Source: an uncultured Peptoniphilus sp. (GTDB lineage: Bacteria > Bacillota > Clostridia > Tissierellales > Peptoniphilaceae). Taken from it: a stretch of 27,566 nucleotides of DNA. Location of the stretch: assembly GCA_902488455.1 (NCBI GenBank), contig CABTWG010000009.1:1-27566 (forward strand), written 5' to 3'. Below the pieces are notes generated by a model. That model was not told the DNA's origin. It saw only the letters and a program-made list of their open reading frames with translations, and did no database searches. A program made the position numbers and the translations under genes. Positions 13,883-22,424 of the stretch are shown here, piece by piece. Every line of letters starts with the position of its first letter. The first letter of the stretch is position 1.

Positions 13883-15657
13883 AATTACCACTAAGAAGTG
13901 AAGTTAAAGAAGAATTAAAATGGGATATAACTAGACTCTACAAGGATAGAGAAGCAGTTAAAGAAGACATCAAAGCTGCAACAGAAATAGCAGACAAGAT
14001 GGCAGCGCTTAAAGATTTAAAAACCAAAGAAGAACTAAAAAATTTACTAGATCTATACGAAGAGCTGATGATTAAAGTCTCAAGACTTGGAACATACTCA
14101 GGACTTATATCTACAACAGATATGACAGATACAGACAATGTAAACTTCGCAAACACAATAGATATGAGCTTTTCTCCAATCTTTGAAAAGATAAGTTTCG
14201 TTGAAAACTTAGTTCTAGGTTTGGACGAAAAAGTAATCGATGATTACAAAAAATCTTACGAAGATTACCATGTTTTCCTGGACGATATTTTAAGAAAGAA
14301 GGGTCATGTGCTTTCAGATGAAGAGTCTAAAGTATTCGCATCTCTTTCATATGCACTAAACGGTCCTTATAACACATATGAAATTTCAAAACTTGCTGAT
14401 ATGAAGTTCGACAGCTTCGAAGTAGATGGCAAAACCTACGAAAATTCCTATGTTCTCTTCGAAAACTTCTACCAATACCACGAAGATTTAAAGGTGCGTA
14501 GAGCAGCATTTGAATCATTTTCAAAGACCATAGAAAATTATAAAAATACCACAGCAAGCCTTTATGAAATGTACCTAAATATCGAAAAGACCAAGGCAAC
14601 TATGTCAGGTTTCGATTCTCTAATCGACTACCATCTCTTTGAACAAGACGTTAAAAGGGAACTCTACGATAGACAGATCGATGTAATTATGGAAGATCTA
14701 GCTCCGATAATGAGAAAATTTGCAAAGTTAATTCAAAAATTCTATGGAATCGATGAGATGCATTTTGCAGATTTAAAACTTCCGATAGATAAGGAATTTA
14801 GCAAGGAAATTTCTGAAGAAGAATCTTGGAAGTACGTTGAAGAAGCTCTATCTGTAATGGGTGACGAATATCTAAAGGTTGCAATGAGTGCAAGAGATGA
14901 CAGATGGGTTGACTTCGCATCAAATGTCGGCAAATCCACTGGAGGATACTGTGCAAGCCCATATAAAAAAGGTTCCTATATCCTTCTATCCTGGACTAGA
15001 GAATTTGCAGAGCTATACACATTGGTTCACGAAATTGGCCACGGCGTTCACTTCCACTACGCCCAAGAAAATAACAAGGCACTTGAGGAAGAACCATCTC
15101 TATACTTCATAGAAGCGCCTTCAACTTGCAACGAAATCTTGCTTTCAAAATATCTTCTTAAAAACACAGAAGACGACAGATTTAGAAGATATATTCTTGC
15201 AAACATGATTACGAACACATACTTCCACAACTTTGTAACTCACCTACTAGAAGCTCACTACCAAAGAGAAGTTTACTACCTAGTGGATAAAGGCGAACCG
15301 ATAAATGCAGATATCTTATCAGAACTTAAGCTTAACACTCTTAAGAAATTCTGGGGAGATGAAATAGTTATGGATAAGGGAGCAGAACTAACTTGGATGA
15401 GACAACCTCACTACTTCATGGGTCTATATTCATACACTTATTCTGCAGGACTTACAGTTTCAACCAACGCTGCAAACAACATCTACGAAAAGGAAGACGG
15501 CGCGAAAAACTGGATAGAAGCACTTAAAGCTGGTGGAACTCTTAAGATAGAAGAGCTTGCGAAACTTGGTGGAGTTGACATCAGTACAGACGCTGCACTT
15601 AAAAACACCATCGCCTATATCGGAAGTATAGTCGATGAACTTGAAAAACTTATTTAA
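13879..15657 (+). CDS. pepF: Oligoendopeptidase F
   Basis: A cytosolic M3B metallopeptidase that cuts short peptides. The zinc motif is HEIGH (H384-H388); the third ligand is probably E412 in FIEAPSTCNE. The M3 pattern TYSAGLTVSTNAANN is present near the end. Length 592 residues is usual. It overlaps trpS by four bases (ATGA). It has no signal peptide. Only the valS T-box promoter region lies after it, and no strong terminator is seen. Confidence 0.95.
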   Translation: MKLPLRSEVKEELKWDITRLYKDREAVKEDIKAATEIADKMAALKDLKTKEELKNLLDLYEELMIKVSRLGTYSGLISTTDMTDTDNVNFANTIDMSFSPIFEKISFVENLVLGLDEKVIDDYKKSYEDYHVFLDDILRKKGHVLSDEESKVFASLSYALNGPYNTYEISKLADMKFDSFEVDGKTYENSYVLFENFYQYHEDLKVRRAAFESFSKTIENYKNTTASLYEMYLNIEKTKATMSGFDSLIDYHLFEQDVKRELYDRQIDVIMEDLAPIMRKFAKLIQKFYGIDEMHFADLKLPIDKEFSKEISEEESWKYVEEALSVMGDEYLKVAMSARDDRWVDFASNVGKSTGGYCASPYKKGSYILLSWTREFAELYTLVHEIGHGVHFHYAQENNKALEEEPSLYFIEAPSTCNEILLSKYLLKNTEDDRFRRYILANMITNTYFHNFVTHLLEAHYQREVYYLVDKGEPINADILSELKLNTLKKFWGDEIVMDKGAELTWMRQPHYFMGLYSYTYSAGLTVSTNAANNIYEKEDGAKNWIEALKAGGTLKIEELAKLGGVDISTDAALKNTIAYIGSIVDELEKLI

Positions 15658-15680
15658 AACGGAAAGTTTTGTGATATAAT
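15653..15680 (+). promoter_or_regulatory. Promoter of the valS T-box transcript
   Basis: An extended -10 box, TGATATAAT (15672-15680), with TTTAAA at 15653-15658 as a possible -35 (16-base spacer). It overlaps the last codons of pepF. Transcription would begin near 15687. Confidence 0.7.
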
Positions 15681-15686
15681 AAAAAC

Positions 15687-15890
15687 AATATAATAAATGA
15701 TAGGCTTTGAGGAGTAGAGATGGATTCTTTTTAGAGAGAAATCGGATGGTGGAAGATTTCAAGATGAAGTTTTGAAGGTTGCAAAGCTAATTTCATACGT
15801 TGATTACGATATAATCTTTGAGAGCCCGGCAACGGGAATTAAGGTGGTACCGCGTCCTTCGTCCTTATGATGAAGAATGCGGTATTTTTT
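15687..15890 (+). ncRNA. T-box: T-box riboswitch (valine) before valS
   Basis: Stem I closes with GCTTTG (15704-15709) and CAAAGC (15782-15787). Inside are the AGTAGA loop-E type motif, the AGAGA motif and a GGATGGTG distal loop. The T-box sequence TTAAGGTGGTACCGCG lies at about 15839-15854 and pairs with uncharged tRNA. The competing terminator is TACCGCGTCCTTC with GAAGAATGCGGTA (about 15848-15884), followed by T (15885-15890). A GTT at 15769-15771, after GAA on the 3' side of the specifier loop, is the likely valine codon. Uncharged tRNA-Val should permit read-through into valS. The T-box and terminator are certain; the specifier is a good guess. Confidence 0.94.
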
Positions 15891-15936
15891 ATTTTCAAAA
15901 TATCGAATCAAAAATGAAAAATTAAGAGGAGGAATT

Positions 15937-18579
15937 ATGAAGAGCTTAGATAAAACATACGATCCAAAATCGTTTGAAGACAGACTCTATAAATTTTGGA
16001 TGGACGGTGGATACTTTACACCAGAAATCGACAAGAATAAAAAACCATTTACAATTATGATGCCGCCACCAAACGTAACTGGAAACCTACACATGGGTCA
16101 CGCACTTAACAACACTTTGCAAGATATCTTAATTCGTACCAAGAGAATGCAAGGTTACAGTGCCCTTTGGCTACCTGGCACTGACCACGCATCCATCTCT
16201 ACAGAAGCAAAAGTTGTAGAAAAGATGAAGAAAGAAGGCAAGACCAAGGAGATGCTTGGCAGAGAAGGATTCTTGGAAGAAGCTTGGGACTGGACTCATA
16301 AGTACGGTGGAAATATCAAGAACCAACTTAAGAAACTTGGAGTTTCCTGCGACTGGACGAGAGATAGCTTCACCTTGGACGAACATCTTTCAAAAGCAGT
16401 TGAAGAAGTATTTATAAAACTTTATGAAAAGGGACTAATCTATAGAGGCGACAGAATTATAAACTGGTGCCCATCATGTAAGACAGCCATCTCTGACACA
16501 GAAGTTGAACACGAAGATATTGAAGGCTCAATCTGGTACTTCAAATACCCAATGGTAGATGGCGATGGATTTATAGAAATCGCAACCACAAGACCAGAAA
16601 CTATCCCTGGAGACTTGGCAATTGCAGTAAACCCTAAGGATGAAAGATACTTCGGTCTAGTTGGCAAGAAGGTTCGTATTCCAATCCTAGATGGAGTAGA
16701 AATTCCAATTATAGAAGACGACTATGTTGAACTAGATTTCGGAAGTGGTGCAGTTAAGATCACCCCATCCCATGACGTAAACGACTTCGAAGTTGGCGAA
16801 AGACACAACCTTGGTCAAAAGAAAATCTTCACAGACGACGGATATCTAAATGAACTTGCTGGCAAGTACTGTGGTCTATCCATAAAAGAAGCAAGAAAGA
16901 AAATCATCGACGACTTCAAAGAGCTTGGATACTTCTCAAAGGAAGAAAAACACGATCACGCAGTAGGAGTTTGCGAAAGATGTAAGACTACCATCGAACC
17001 ACTTATTTCTAAACAATGGTTCGTTAAGATGGAACCACTTGCAAAACCTGCACTAGAAGCATACAAGAGAGGTGAAGTAAACTTCATTCCAGAGAGATTT
17101 GCAAAAGTATATGTAAACTGGCTTGAAAATATAAGGGACTGGTGTATCTCAAGACAACTTTGGTGGGGACACAGACTTCCAGTATACTATGTGGAAGAAA
17201 CTGGCGAAACCATCGTTAGTCGTACAGACCCATCCCTAGATGAAAAATATAAAGGACTAACTGTAAAACATGACGAAGACACATTAGACACATGGTTCTC
17301 ATCAGCACTATGGCCATTCTCAACCCTTGGCTGGCCTGATAAGACAGCGGACCTAGATTACTTCTTCCCAACAGATGTCTTAATCACAGGATACGACATT
17401 ATTTTCTTCTGGGTTTCAAGAATGATCTTTAGCTCCCTAGAACAAATGGGAGAAGTTCCATTCAAGGACGTACTATTTACAGGACTTGTAAACGACGCTC
17501 AAGGTAGAAAGATGAGTAAGTCACTTGGAAACGGTATCGATCCACTAGAAGTAATAGATAAATACGGTGCCGACGCACTAAGATTTACACTTGTAACTGG
17601 AAATAGTCCAGGAAACGACATGAGATTCTACTACGAAAGAGTAGAAGCAAATAGAAACTTCGCAAACAAACTTTGGAACGCATCCAGATTCGTGCTTATG
17701 AAGCTAGAAGATAGCGATGAAGAAAAGGTGCTAGTGGTAAATGCATTTACCCAAGAAGACAAATGGATCCTAACTAAACTTCAAGAAACAATAGACGAAG
17801 TGACAACTCACCTAGACAAGTACGAAATCGGACTAGCAGCCAACGAAATCTACGACTTTATTTGGAACGAATACTGTGACTGGTACATCGAAATGGTTAA
17901 GCCAAGACTATATGGCGAAGACTGCCCAGCTAAGACTGCAGCAAAAGAAGTACTTCTAAAAGTTCTAAAAGATATACTTAAACTACTTCATCCATTTATG
18001 CCATTTATCACAGAAGAAATATATTCACATCTACCAGGAGTTGAAAAAGCTATAATCATAGAAGACTTCCCAGTAGTTAATAATAAATTAATCTTCAAAG
18101 AAGACTTCGAAAGAGTTGAATATCTAAAAGAAGTAATAAGAAAGATCAGAAACGCAAGAAGTGAACTAGACGTACCTAATAGCAAGAGATCAGAAATATT
18201 TATAAAGACAGAAGACTTTGAAATCAAGAAGACCTTTGAACTTGGAAGAGAAATGGTTCTTACCCTTGGATTTGGAACAGAACTTATCTTCACAGATGAA
18301 AAGATCGAAGATAGCGTGTCAATCGTGCTTGATAGGGCAGAGCTTATGCTTCCAATGAGTGAACTTATAAATTACGCGGAAGAACTAGAAAGACTTGAAA
18401 AAGAAAATGAAAAGCTAGCTTCAGAAATCACAAGGGCAACTAAGAAACTTGCAAACGAAGGATTTGTGAAGAAGGCACCGAAAAGCGTAGTTCAAGAAGA
18501 AAAAGATAAACTCGTTAAGTACGAAGAAATGAAAGCGCAAGTAGAAAATAGAATAGAAGAGATCAGAAAGAAACTATGA
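15937..18579 (+). CDS. valS: Valine--tRNA ligase
   Basis: Charges tRNA-Val and edits mischarged threonine. HMGH (H52-H55, after PPPNVTGNL) and KMSKS (K525-S529) mark the class I active site. The editing domain lies between them (TTRPETIPGDLAIAVNP). A C-terminal coiled coil (about 810-880, rich in Glu and Lys) completes the usual ValRS layout. Length is 880 residues. The start is the ATG at 15937 after GAGGAGG. The frame stays open upstream to 15877, but that part is terminator sequence of the T-box. It shares an ATGA junction with the asparaginase gene, so the T-box may also control the two genes downstream. Confidence 0.97.
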   Translation: MKSLDKTYDPKSFEDRLYKFWMDGGYFTPEIDKNKKPFTIMMPPPNVTGNLHMGHALNNTLQDILIRTKRMQGYSALWLPGTDHASISTEAKVVEKMKKEGKTKEMLGREGFLEEAWDWTHKYGGNIKNQLKKLGVSCDWTRDSFTLDEHLSKAVEEVFIKLYEKGLIYRGDRIINWCPSCKTAISDTEVEHEDIEGSIWYFKYPMVDGDGFIEIATTRPETIPGDLAIAVNPKDERYFGLVGKKVRIPILDGVEIPIIEDDYVELDFGSGAVKITPSHDVNDFEVGERHNLGQKKIFTDDGYLNELAGKYCGLSIKEARKKIIDDFKELGYFSKEEKHDHAVGVCERCKTTIEPLISKQWFVKMEPLAKPALEAYKRGEVNFIPERFAKVYVNWLENIRDWCISRQLWWGHRLPVYYVEETGETIVSRTDPSLDEKYKGLTVKHDEDTLDTWFSSALWPFSTLGWPDKTADLDYFFPTDVLITGYDIIFFWVSRMIFSSLEQMGEVPFKDVLFTGLVNDAQGRKMSKSLGNGIDPLEVIDKYGADALRFTLVTGNSPGNDMRFYYERVEANRNFANKLWNASRFVLMKLEDSDEEKVLVVNAFTQEDKWILTKLQETIDEVTTHLDKYEIGLAANEIYDFIWNEYCDWYIEMVKPRLYGEDCPAKTAAKEVLLKVLKDILKLLHPFMPFITEEIYSHLPGVEKAIIIEDFPVVNNKLIFKEDFERVEYLKEVIRKIRNARSELDVPNSKRSEIFIKTEDFEIKKTFELGREMVLTLGFGTELIFTDEKIEDSVSIVLDRAELMLPMSELINYAEELERLEKENEKLASEITRATKKLANEGFVKKAPKSVVQEEKDKLVKYEEMKAQVENRIEEIRKKL

Positions 18580-19565
18580 AAAAAATACTTTTATTAGCAA
18601 CCGGAGGCACCATTGCCTCCGTTGTTACTGAAGATGGCCTAAGCCCAGGCACCACTGCAGAGGAACTTCTATCATTCGTTCCCGAAGTAAAAGAATTTGC
18701 AGATGTAGAAGTAAAACAGATTTTAAATATAGACTCTACAAATATCGAACCTGAACACTGGCTACAAATCGCAGAAGAAATTAGAAAAAACGACAGCTAC
18801 GACGGATATGTCATAACCCATGGCACAGACACCATGGCATACACCTCCGCGGCACTTTCTTACCTAATTCAAAACTTCAATAAGCCAATAGTCCTAACTG
18901 GATCACAAAAGCCAATCACAGATTCAATAACAGACGGAGTCAAAAACCTAATGGACGCCATTAGATTTGCATCTCAAGATGATGTGAGGGGAGTCTATGT
19001 AGTCTTCGATGGCAAGGCGATCATTGGCACGAGAGCGAAGAAACTAAGATCCAAATCATATTCCGCCTTCGATTCCATCAACTATCCAGTTGCTGCATTT
19101 ATAGATGGCACAAGAATATTTAGATACGTTGACGAGAGAAAAGATATCTGTGAGCCAACCTTCTACGACAAGCTAAATCCAAAGGTGTTTCTACTTAAAC
19201 TGACACCGGGAATGGAGCCGGATATCTTAAATTATATCTTTAAATCATACGACGCGGTGGTACTAGAAACTTACGGCGTCGGAGGAATTCCATTTGAATC
19301 CAGAAGGAATTTTTTAGAAGAACTTAGTAAACACAAGGACAAAGTTGTGGTCCTATCAACTCAAGTAATGCTTGAAGGATCAGACGCAAAGACCTATGAA
19401 GTCGGATACAAATTTTTAAAGACCGGAGGAGTAATAGAAGCCTACGATATGGTGGTGGAATCCTGTGTGGTAAAACTCATGTGGATCCTTGCAATCACAA
19501 AAGATCCAGAAGAAGTGAAGAAGCTTTTCTACACCCAAATAAATAAGGATATCCTCTTGACATGA
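18576..19565 (+). CDS. L-asparaginase, cytosolic type I
   Basis: Hydrolyses asparagine to aspartate and ammonia. The first catalytic motif is ATGGTIAS (T12) and the second THGTDTMAYT, with the T84-D85 pair; GSQKPITDSITDGVKNL and GTRAKKLRSKSY also fit. Length 329 residues and the lack of a signal peptide point to the cytosolic type. It overlaps valS by four bases and the phosphatase gene by four, so it appears to be transcribed under the valine T-box. Why asparagine breakdown should be linked to valine charging is not clear. Confidence 0.93.
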   Translation: MKKILLLATGGTIASVVTEDGLSPGTTAEELLSFVPEVKEFADVEVKQILNIDSTNIEPEHWLQIAEEIRKNDSYDGYVITHGTDTMAYTSAALSYLIQNFNKPIVLTGSQKPITDSITDGVKNLMDAIRFASQDDVRGVYVVFDGKAIIGTRAKKLRSKSYSAFDSINYPVAAFIDGTRIFRYVDERKDICEPTFYDKLNPKVFLLKLTPGMEPDILNYIFKSYDAVVLETYGVGGIPFESRRNFLEELSKHKDKVVVLSTQVMLEGSDAKTYEVGYKFLKTGGVIEAYDMVVESCVVKLMWILAITKDPEEVKKLFYTQINKDILLT

Positions 19566-20170
19566 AGCTATACATCACAAGACATTCGAAGACGCTTTGG
19601 AACACATTGGCAATAAACCAAGGTCATCTGGATTCGCCCCTGACCCAGGAAGGGATCGACCTTGCTCTGAGTCTAAGAAAATATAATATTGAATTTGACA
19701 AGGTATTTTCATCGGATCTCTATAGAGCCTACCACAGCGCCAGATTAATCGTTGGAGATGAGGTAGAAATAGAAAAAACTCCACTTCTACGAGAAATAGA
19801 CGTAGGCATGTGGAGTGGCAAAAGCCTTCAGAGAATCAGAAGGGAACACAGAAAATCCATAGACATGTACTTCAAAGAGCCAGAGAAATTTAGAAATCCA
19901 AGTGGAGAAGATCTCTACGATCTTATGGAGAGAGTCGACAGGTTCTTTAATGAATGCATCTTCGGCAAGGATTATAAAAATGTGCTCATTGTAACTCATG
20001 GAGTGACCCTCTGTGCAATCTTAGATTATATAGAAAAAGTGCCAATGGAAAACTTTTGGACCAATGGCAAGAGAAGAAATTCCCAATACAACTTAGTAGA
20101 GTGTAGAGGGAATAGATTAAAAATTATAAAAAAAGCTCCTAAAAGTAAAAATAGGAACTATTCGCTGTAG
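19562..20170 (+). CDS. Histidine phosphatase family protein
   Basis: A 202-residue member of the phosphoglycerate-mutase-like superfamily, using a phosphohistidine intermediate. The motif is TRHSKT (R7, H8), where RHGET or RHGQT is more usual, so Ser replaces the Gly. Other expected residues are E78 (REIDVGMWSG) and H146 (VTHGVTL). The substrate is unknown; phosphosugar or nucleotide phosphatase are both possible. It is the last gene of the valS transcript. Its final 13 bases overlap the end of the convergent HesB-like gene, and a minus-strand terminator is embedded in its 3' end. Confidence 0.88.
   Translation: MKLYITRHSKTLWNTLAINQGHLDSPLTQEGIDLALSLRKYNIEFDKVFSSDLYRAYHSARLIVGDEVEIEKTPLLREIDVGMWSGKSLQRIRREHRKSIDMYFKEPEKFRNPSGEDLYDLMERVDRFFNECIFGKDYKNVLIVTHGVTLCAILDYIEKVPMENFWTNGKRRNSQYNLVECRGNRLKIIKKAPKSKNRNYSL
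20128..20159 (-). terminator. Terminator of the HesB-like gene, inside the phosphatase gene
   Basis: On the minus strand AGTTCCTA (20159-20152) pairs with TAGGAGCT (20141-20134), followed by seven T (20134-20128). It starts at the stop codon of the minus-strand gene and lies within the last codons of the plus-strand phosphatase. The plus direction has no T-run after the hairpin. Confidence 0.85.
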
Positions 20171-20448
20171 TCGTAACCGTCTACAGCTAATTTTTTTGAA
20201 AATAAATAGCTAGAGAACACTATCTTCATAGTATCGTCTTTAAATTTAAGCATATTGTTTATATATATATCGAAACCATCCACTTCAAACTTCCTGTAGC
20301 TTCCAGTCTCTGGAACGCCTTTTGTGACTTCAAGTTCACAGATTCCAGACACGCCACAGCAGCCTTGAAGACCGTGATCAATGTGGAAAGATTTCATATC
20401 TTTTTTTAAAAGGTAATCCTTTACACCTTTGTCAAATTCTATTTTCAT
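20158..20448 (-). CDS. HesB-like protein of the CC/Se motif family
   Basis: A 96-residue protein. The block HIDHGLQGCCGVSGICELEV has the paired cysteines found in HesB/IscA-like proteins of the (seleno)protein type, some of which carry selenocysteine at this site. Here both positions are ordinary cysteine codons and no in-frame TGA is involved. DGFDIYINNMLKF fits the fold. HesB relatives act in iron-sulfur cluster assembly or carriage, but the exact role of this branch is not known. It has a GGTGAT site and its own promoter and terminator. It is convergent with the phosphatase gene and divergent from the methyltransferase gene. Confidence 0.75.
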   Translation of the reverse strand: MKIEFDKGVKDYLLKKDMKSFHIDHGLQGCCGVSGICELEVTKGVPETGSYRKFEVDGFDIYINNMLKFKDDTMKIVFSSYLFSKKLAVDGYDYSE

Positions 20449-20463
20449 AATATCACCAAATTC

Positions 20464-20492
20464 ATTGTACTAAATCTTAGAAACATTTTCAA
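20464..20492 (-). promoter_or_regulatory. Promoter of the HesB-like gene
   Basis: On the minus strand TTGAAA (20492-20487), a 17-base spacer and TACAAT (20469-20464) make a near-consensus promoter. The leader is only about 9 bases. Its -35 box coincides with the -35 region of the divergent methyltransferase promoter. Confidence 0.8.
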
Positions 20493-20506
20493 GAATGGCG
20501 ATTATT

Positions 20507-20515
20507 TGTTATAAT
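20507..20515 (+). promoter_or_regulatory. Extended -10 promoter of the methyltransferase gene
   Basis: TGTTATAAT is an extended -10 box. A -35 guess is TTTTCA or TTTCAA (20486-20492). The predicted transcription start falls at about 20522, the A of the ATG itself. Confidence 0.65.
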
Positions 20516-20521
20516 TAAGTC

Positions 20522-21673
20522 ATGAACCAAAAAATTACGCTGGCAGATATCTTAAAAGATGATGGATCTTTAATAGAATATATTTCCAGTAAAAATTTAA
20601 AGAATAATAGAAAAATTGAAAAAATTCTAAATGGCAATCCAAAAAATATGGTAATCAATGCAGACTGTTTTGAAACTATAGATTTCTTAAAGGAAAACAA
20701 AGTAGAGGTGGACCTCATATACATAGACCCGCCATTCAACACTGGCAAGACCTTTGGAATAGAGCTGGAAGTTGGAGAGGAGAAGATCTACAAAGAGTGT
20801 TACCAGGACAATCTCGAGAAGGACGAATTTCTTCTGTGGATCTATGCGGTCCTCGCAGGGCTAAAGGCTCTCTTAAAAGAAACTGGATCCATCTTTGTCC
20901 ATGTGGACTATAGAACCTCGGCAGAGATAAAACTCATAATGGACAAAGCCTTTGGCGAGAAGAACTTCGTAAATGAAATTATCTGGTCCTACAAAAGCGG
21001 CGGCGCCGGGAAGAAATCTTTTTCCAAAAAACACGACAATATTCTCTTCTACTCAAAGGATTATGAAAAGAAGATATTTAAGCCACTGAAGGAAAAATCT
21101 TACAACAGAGGCTTTAAACCATATCGTTTCAAAGGAGTCGAAGAATTTAAAGACGAGCTGGGATACTACACCTTGGTTAACATGAAGGACGTGTGGAACA
21201 TCGACATGGTCGGGCGCACCTCTTCGGAAAGAGTCAAGTATCCGAGCCAAAAACCATTTGAACTCTTAAGAAGAATCATCGAGTCCACCACAGAAGAATG
21301 CATGACAGTACTGGATATATTCGGAGGATCTGGTTCAACTGCCAGGACTGCTCTCACTTTAGGAAGGAACTTTATCCACGCAGATGTTTCAGAATATTCC
21401 TGCACAGTTGCAAGAGAATCTTTAGACAATCCGTCGTATTTTTCAAATCGCAAATTCGATTTCAAAAGCGAATTTAAAGAGGGAAACTTTACCTGCGAAA
21501 TTGAAAAAGACGGGGAACTAAGAAGAGAATATGTAAAACTTGTCCTGGTATCAGATGACGGAATAAGTTTCAAAAACTACAAAGACACAGAAGAAAAATA
21601 TAATTACATATATTTAGAAAATATATTTGGAGAATTTAAAGTAATAGAGGTAAGTAATGATAGAAAAATTTAA
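20522..21673 (+). CDS. Orphan DNA methyltransferase (N6-adenine/N4-cytosine type)
   Basis: Length 383 residues. The catalytic motif IV, DPPF (D69-F72 in IYIDPPFNTGKTFG), comes before the SAM-binding motif FGGSGST (from F267), the order of the beta class. YPSQKPFELLRRII between them is typical of this family and of type III Mod subunits. No restriction subunit, specificity subunit or helicase is nearby, so it appears to be an orphan; the target sequence is unknown. No ribosome site precedes the ATG, and a TATAAT lies six bases upstream, so the mRNA may be leaderless. It overlaps the Mrp gene by 17 bases. Confidence 0.88.
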   Translation: MNQKITLADILKDDGSLIEYISSKNLKNNRKIEKILNGNPKNMVINADCFETIDFLKENKVEVDLIYIDPPFNTGKTFGIELEVGEEKIYKECYQDNLEKDEFLLWIYAVLAGLKALLKETGSIFVHVDYRTSAEIKLIMDKAFGEKNFVNEIIWSYKSGGAGKKSFSKKHDNILFYSKDYEKKIFKPLKEKSYNRGFKPYRFKGVEEFKDELGYYTLVNMKDVWNIDMVGRTSSERVKYPSQKPFELLRRIIESTTEECMTVLDIFGGSGSTARTALTLGRNFIHADVSEYSCTVARESLDNPSYFSNRKFDFKSEFKEGNFTCEIEKDGELRREYVKLVLVSDDGISFKNYKDTEEKYNYIYLENIFGEFKVIEVSNDRKI

Positions 21674-22424
21674 ACAAAATGAAAACAGTAGCATCGCCCA
21701 CGTAGTTGGAGTCGTATCAGGTAAAGGAGGAGTGGGCAAGTCCACAGTGACAACAGCCCTTGCAGCAGAACTCACAAGAAGAGGAAAGAAAGTCGGAATC
21801 TTAGATGCAGATATAACAGGACCATCCATCCCAAAAGCATTTGGACTTGAAGAGATGGCACTTTCAAATGGGCAAGAAATCTTGCCAAAAGAATCTCACT
21901 CAGGGATAAAAGTCATCTCAGTCAACTTAATCCTAGGAGACCCAACTCAACCAGTGCTATGGAGAGGACCTATAGTAGGACAAGCCATAAATCAATTTTT
22001 TAAAGATGTAAGATGGGGAGAATTGGACTACCTACTAGTTGACATGCCACCTGGAACAGGAGACGTTGCTCTTACAGTATTCCAATCACTACCACTTGAT
22101 GGAGTTGTCATCGTATCAACACCACAACAACTCGTAGGACAAATCGTAGAAAAATCCATAAATATGGCGAAGCTTATGAATATCAAAGTTCTATCATTAG
22201 TAGAAAACATGAGTTACTTCGTCTGTCCATCCTGTATGGATAAACACTATATCTTTGGCGAATCAAACATAGAAGAGATCGCAAAGAAACACAAGATAGA
22301 AAATATATCCAGACTTCCATTTGACATGACCAACGCACAAAACATGGACCATGGCTATGGAGATGATATATTTATAAATGAACTAGAACCAACAGTAAAG
22401 GAGATGTTAAAACTTGAAAACTAA
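21657..22424 (+). CDS. Mrp/NBP35 family P-loop ATPase
   Basis: A cytosolic iron-sulfur cluster carrier of the ApbC/Mrp kind. The deviant Walker A motif GKGGVGKST spans residues 22-30. LVDMPPGTGD is the Walker B/switch region and CPSC (C190, C193) is the likely cluster site at the dimer interface. Length is 255 residues, without the N-terminal DUF59 domain of longer Mrp proteins. The ATG lies inside the end of the methyltransferase gene after an AGAGG site, and the end overlaps the reductase gene by 11 bases. Confidence 0.92.
   Translation: MIEKFKQNENSSIAHVVGVVSGKGGVGKSTVTTALAAELTRRGKKVGILDADITGPSIPKAFGLEEMALSNGQEILPKESHSGIKVISVNLILGDPTQPVLWRGPIVGQAINQFFKDVRWGELDYLLVDMPPGTGDVALTVFQSLPLDGVVIVSTPQQLVGQIVEKSINMAKLMNIKVLSLVENMSYFVCPSCMDKHYIFGESNIEEIAKKHKIENISRLPFDMTNAQNMDHGYGDDIFINELEPTVKEMLKLEN

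Noticed and set aside
15877..15936. Upstream extension of valS
   Set aside because: It runs through the T-box terminator and T-run; GAGGAGG precedes the ATG at 15937.
20158..20448. Selenoprotein in the HesB-like gene
   Set aside because: Both key positions are plain Cys codons and there is no in-frame TGA.
20522..21673. Restriction-modification system
   Set aside because: Only the methyltransferase is present; no restriction endonuclease or helicase gene lies on either side.
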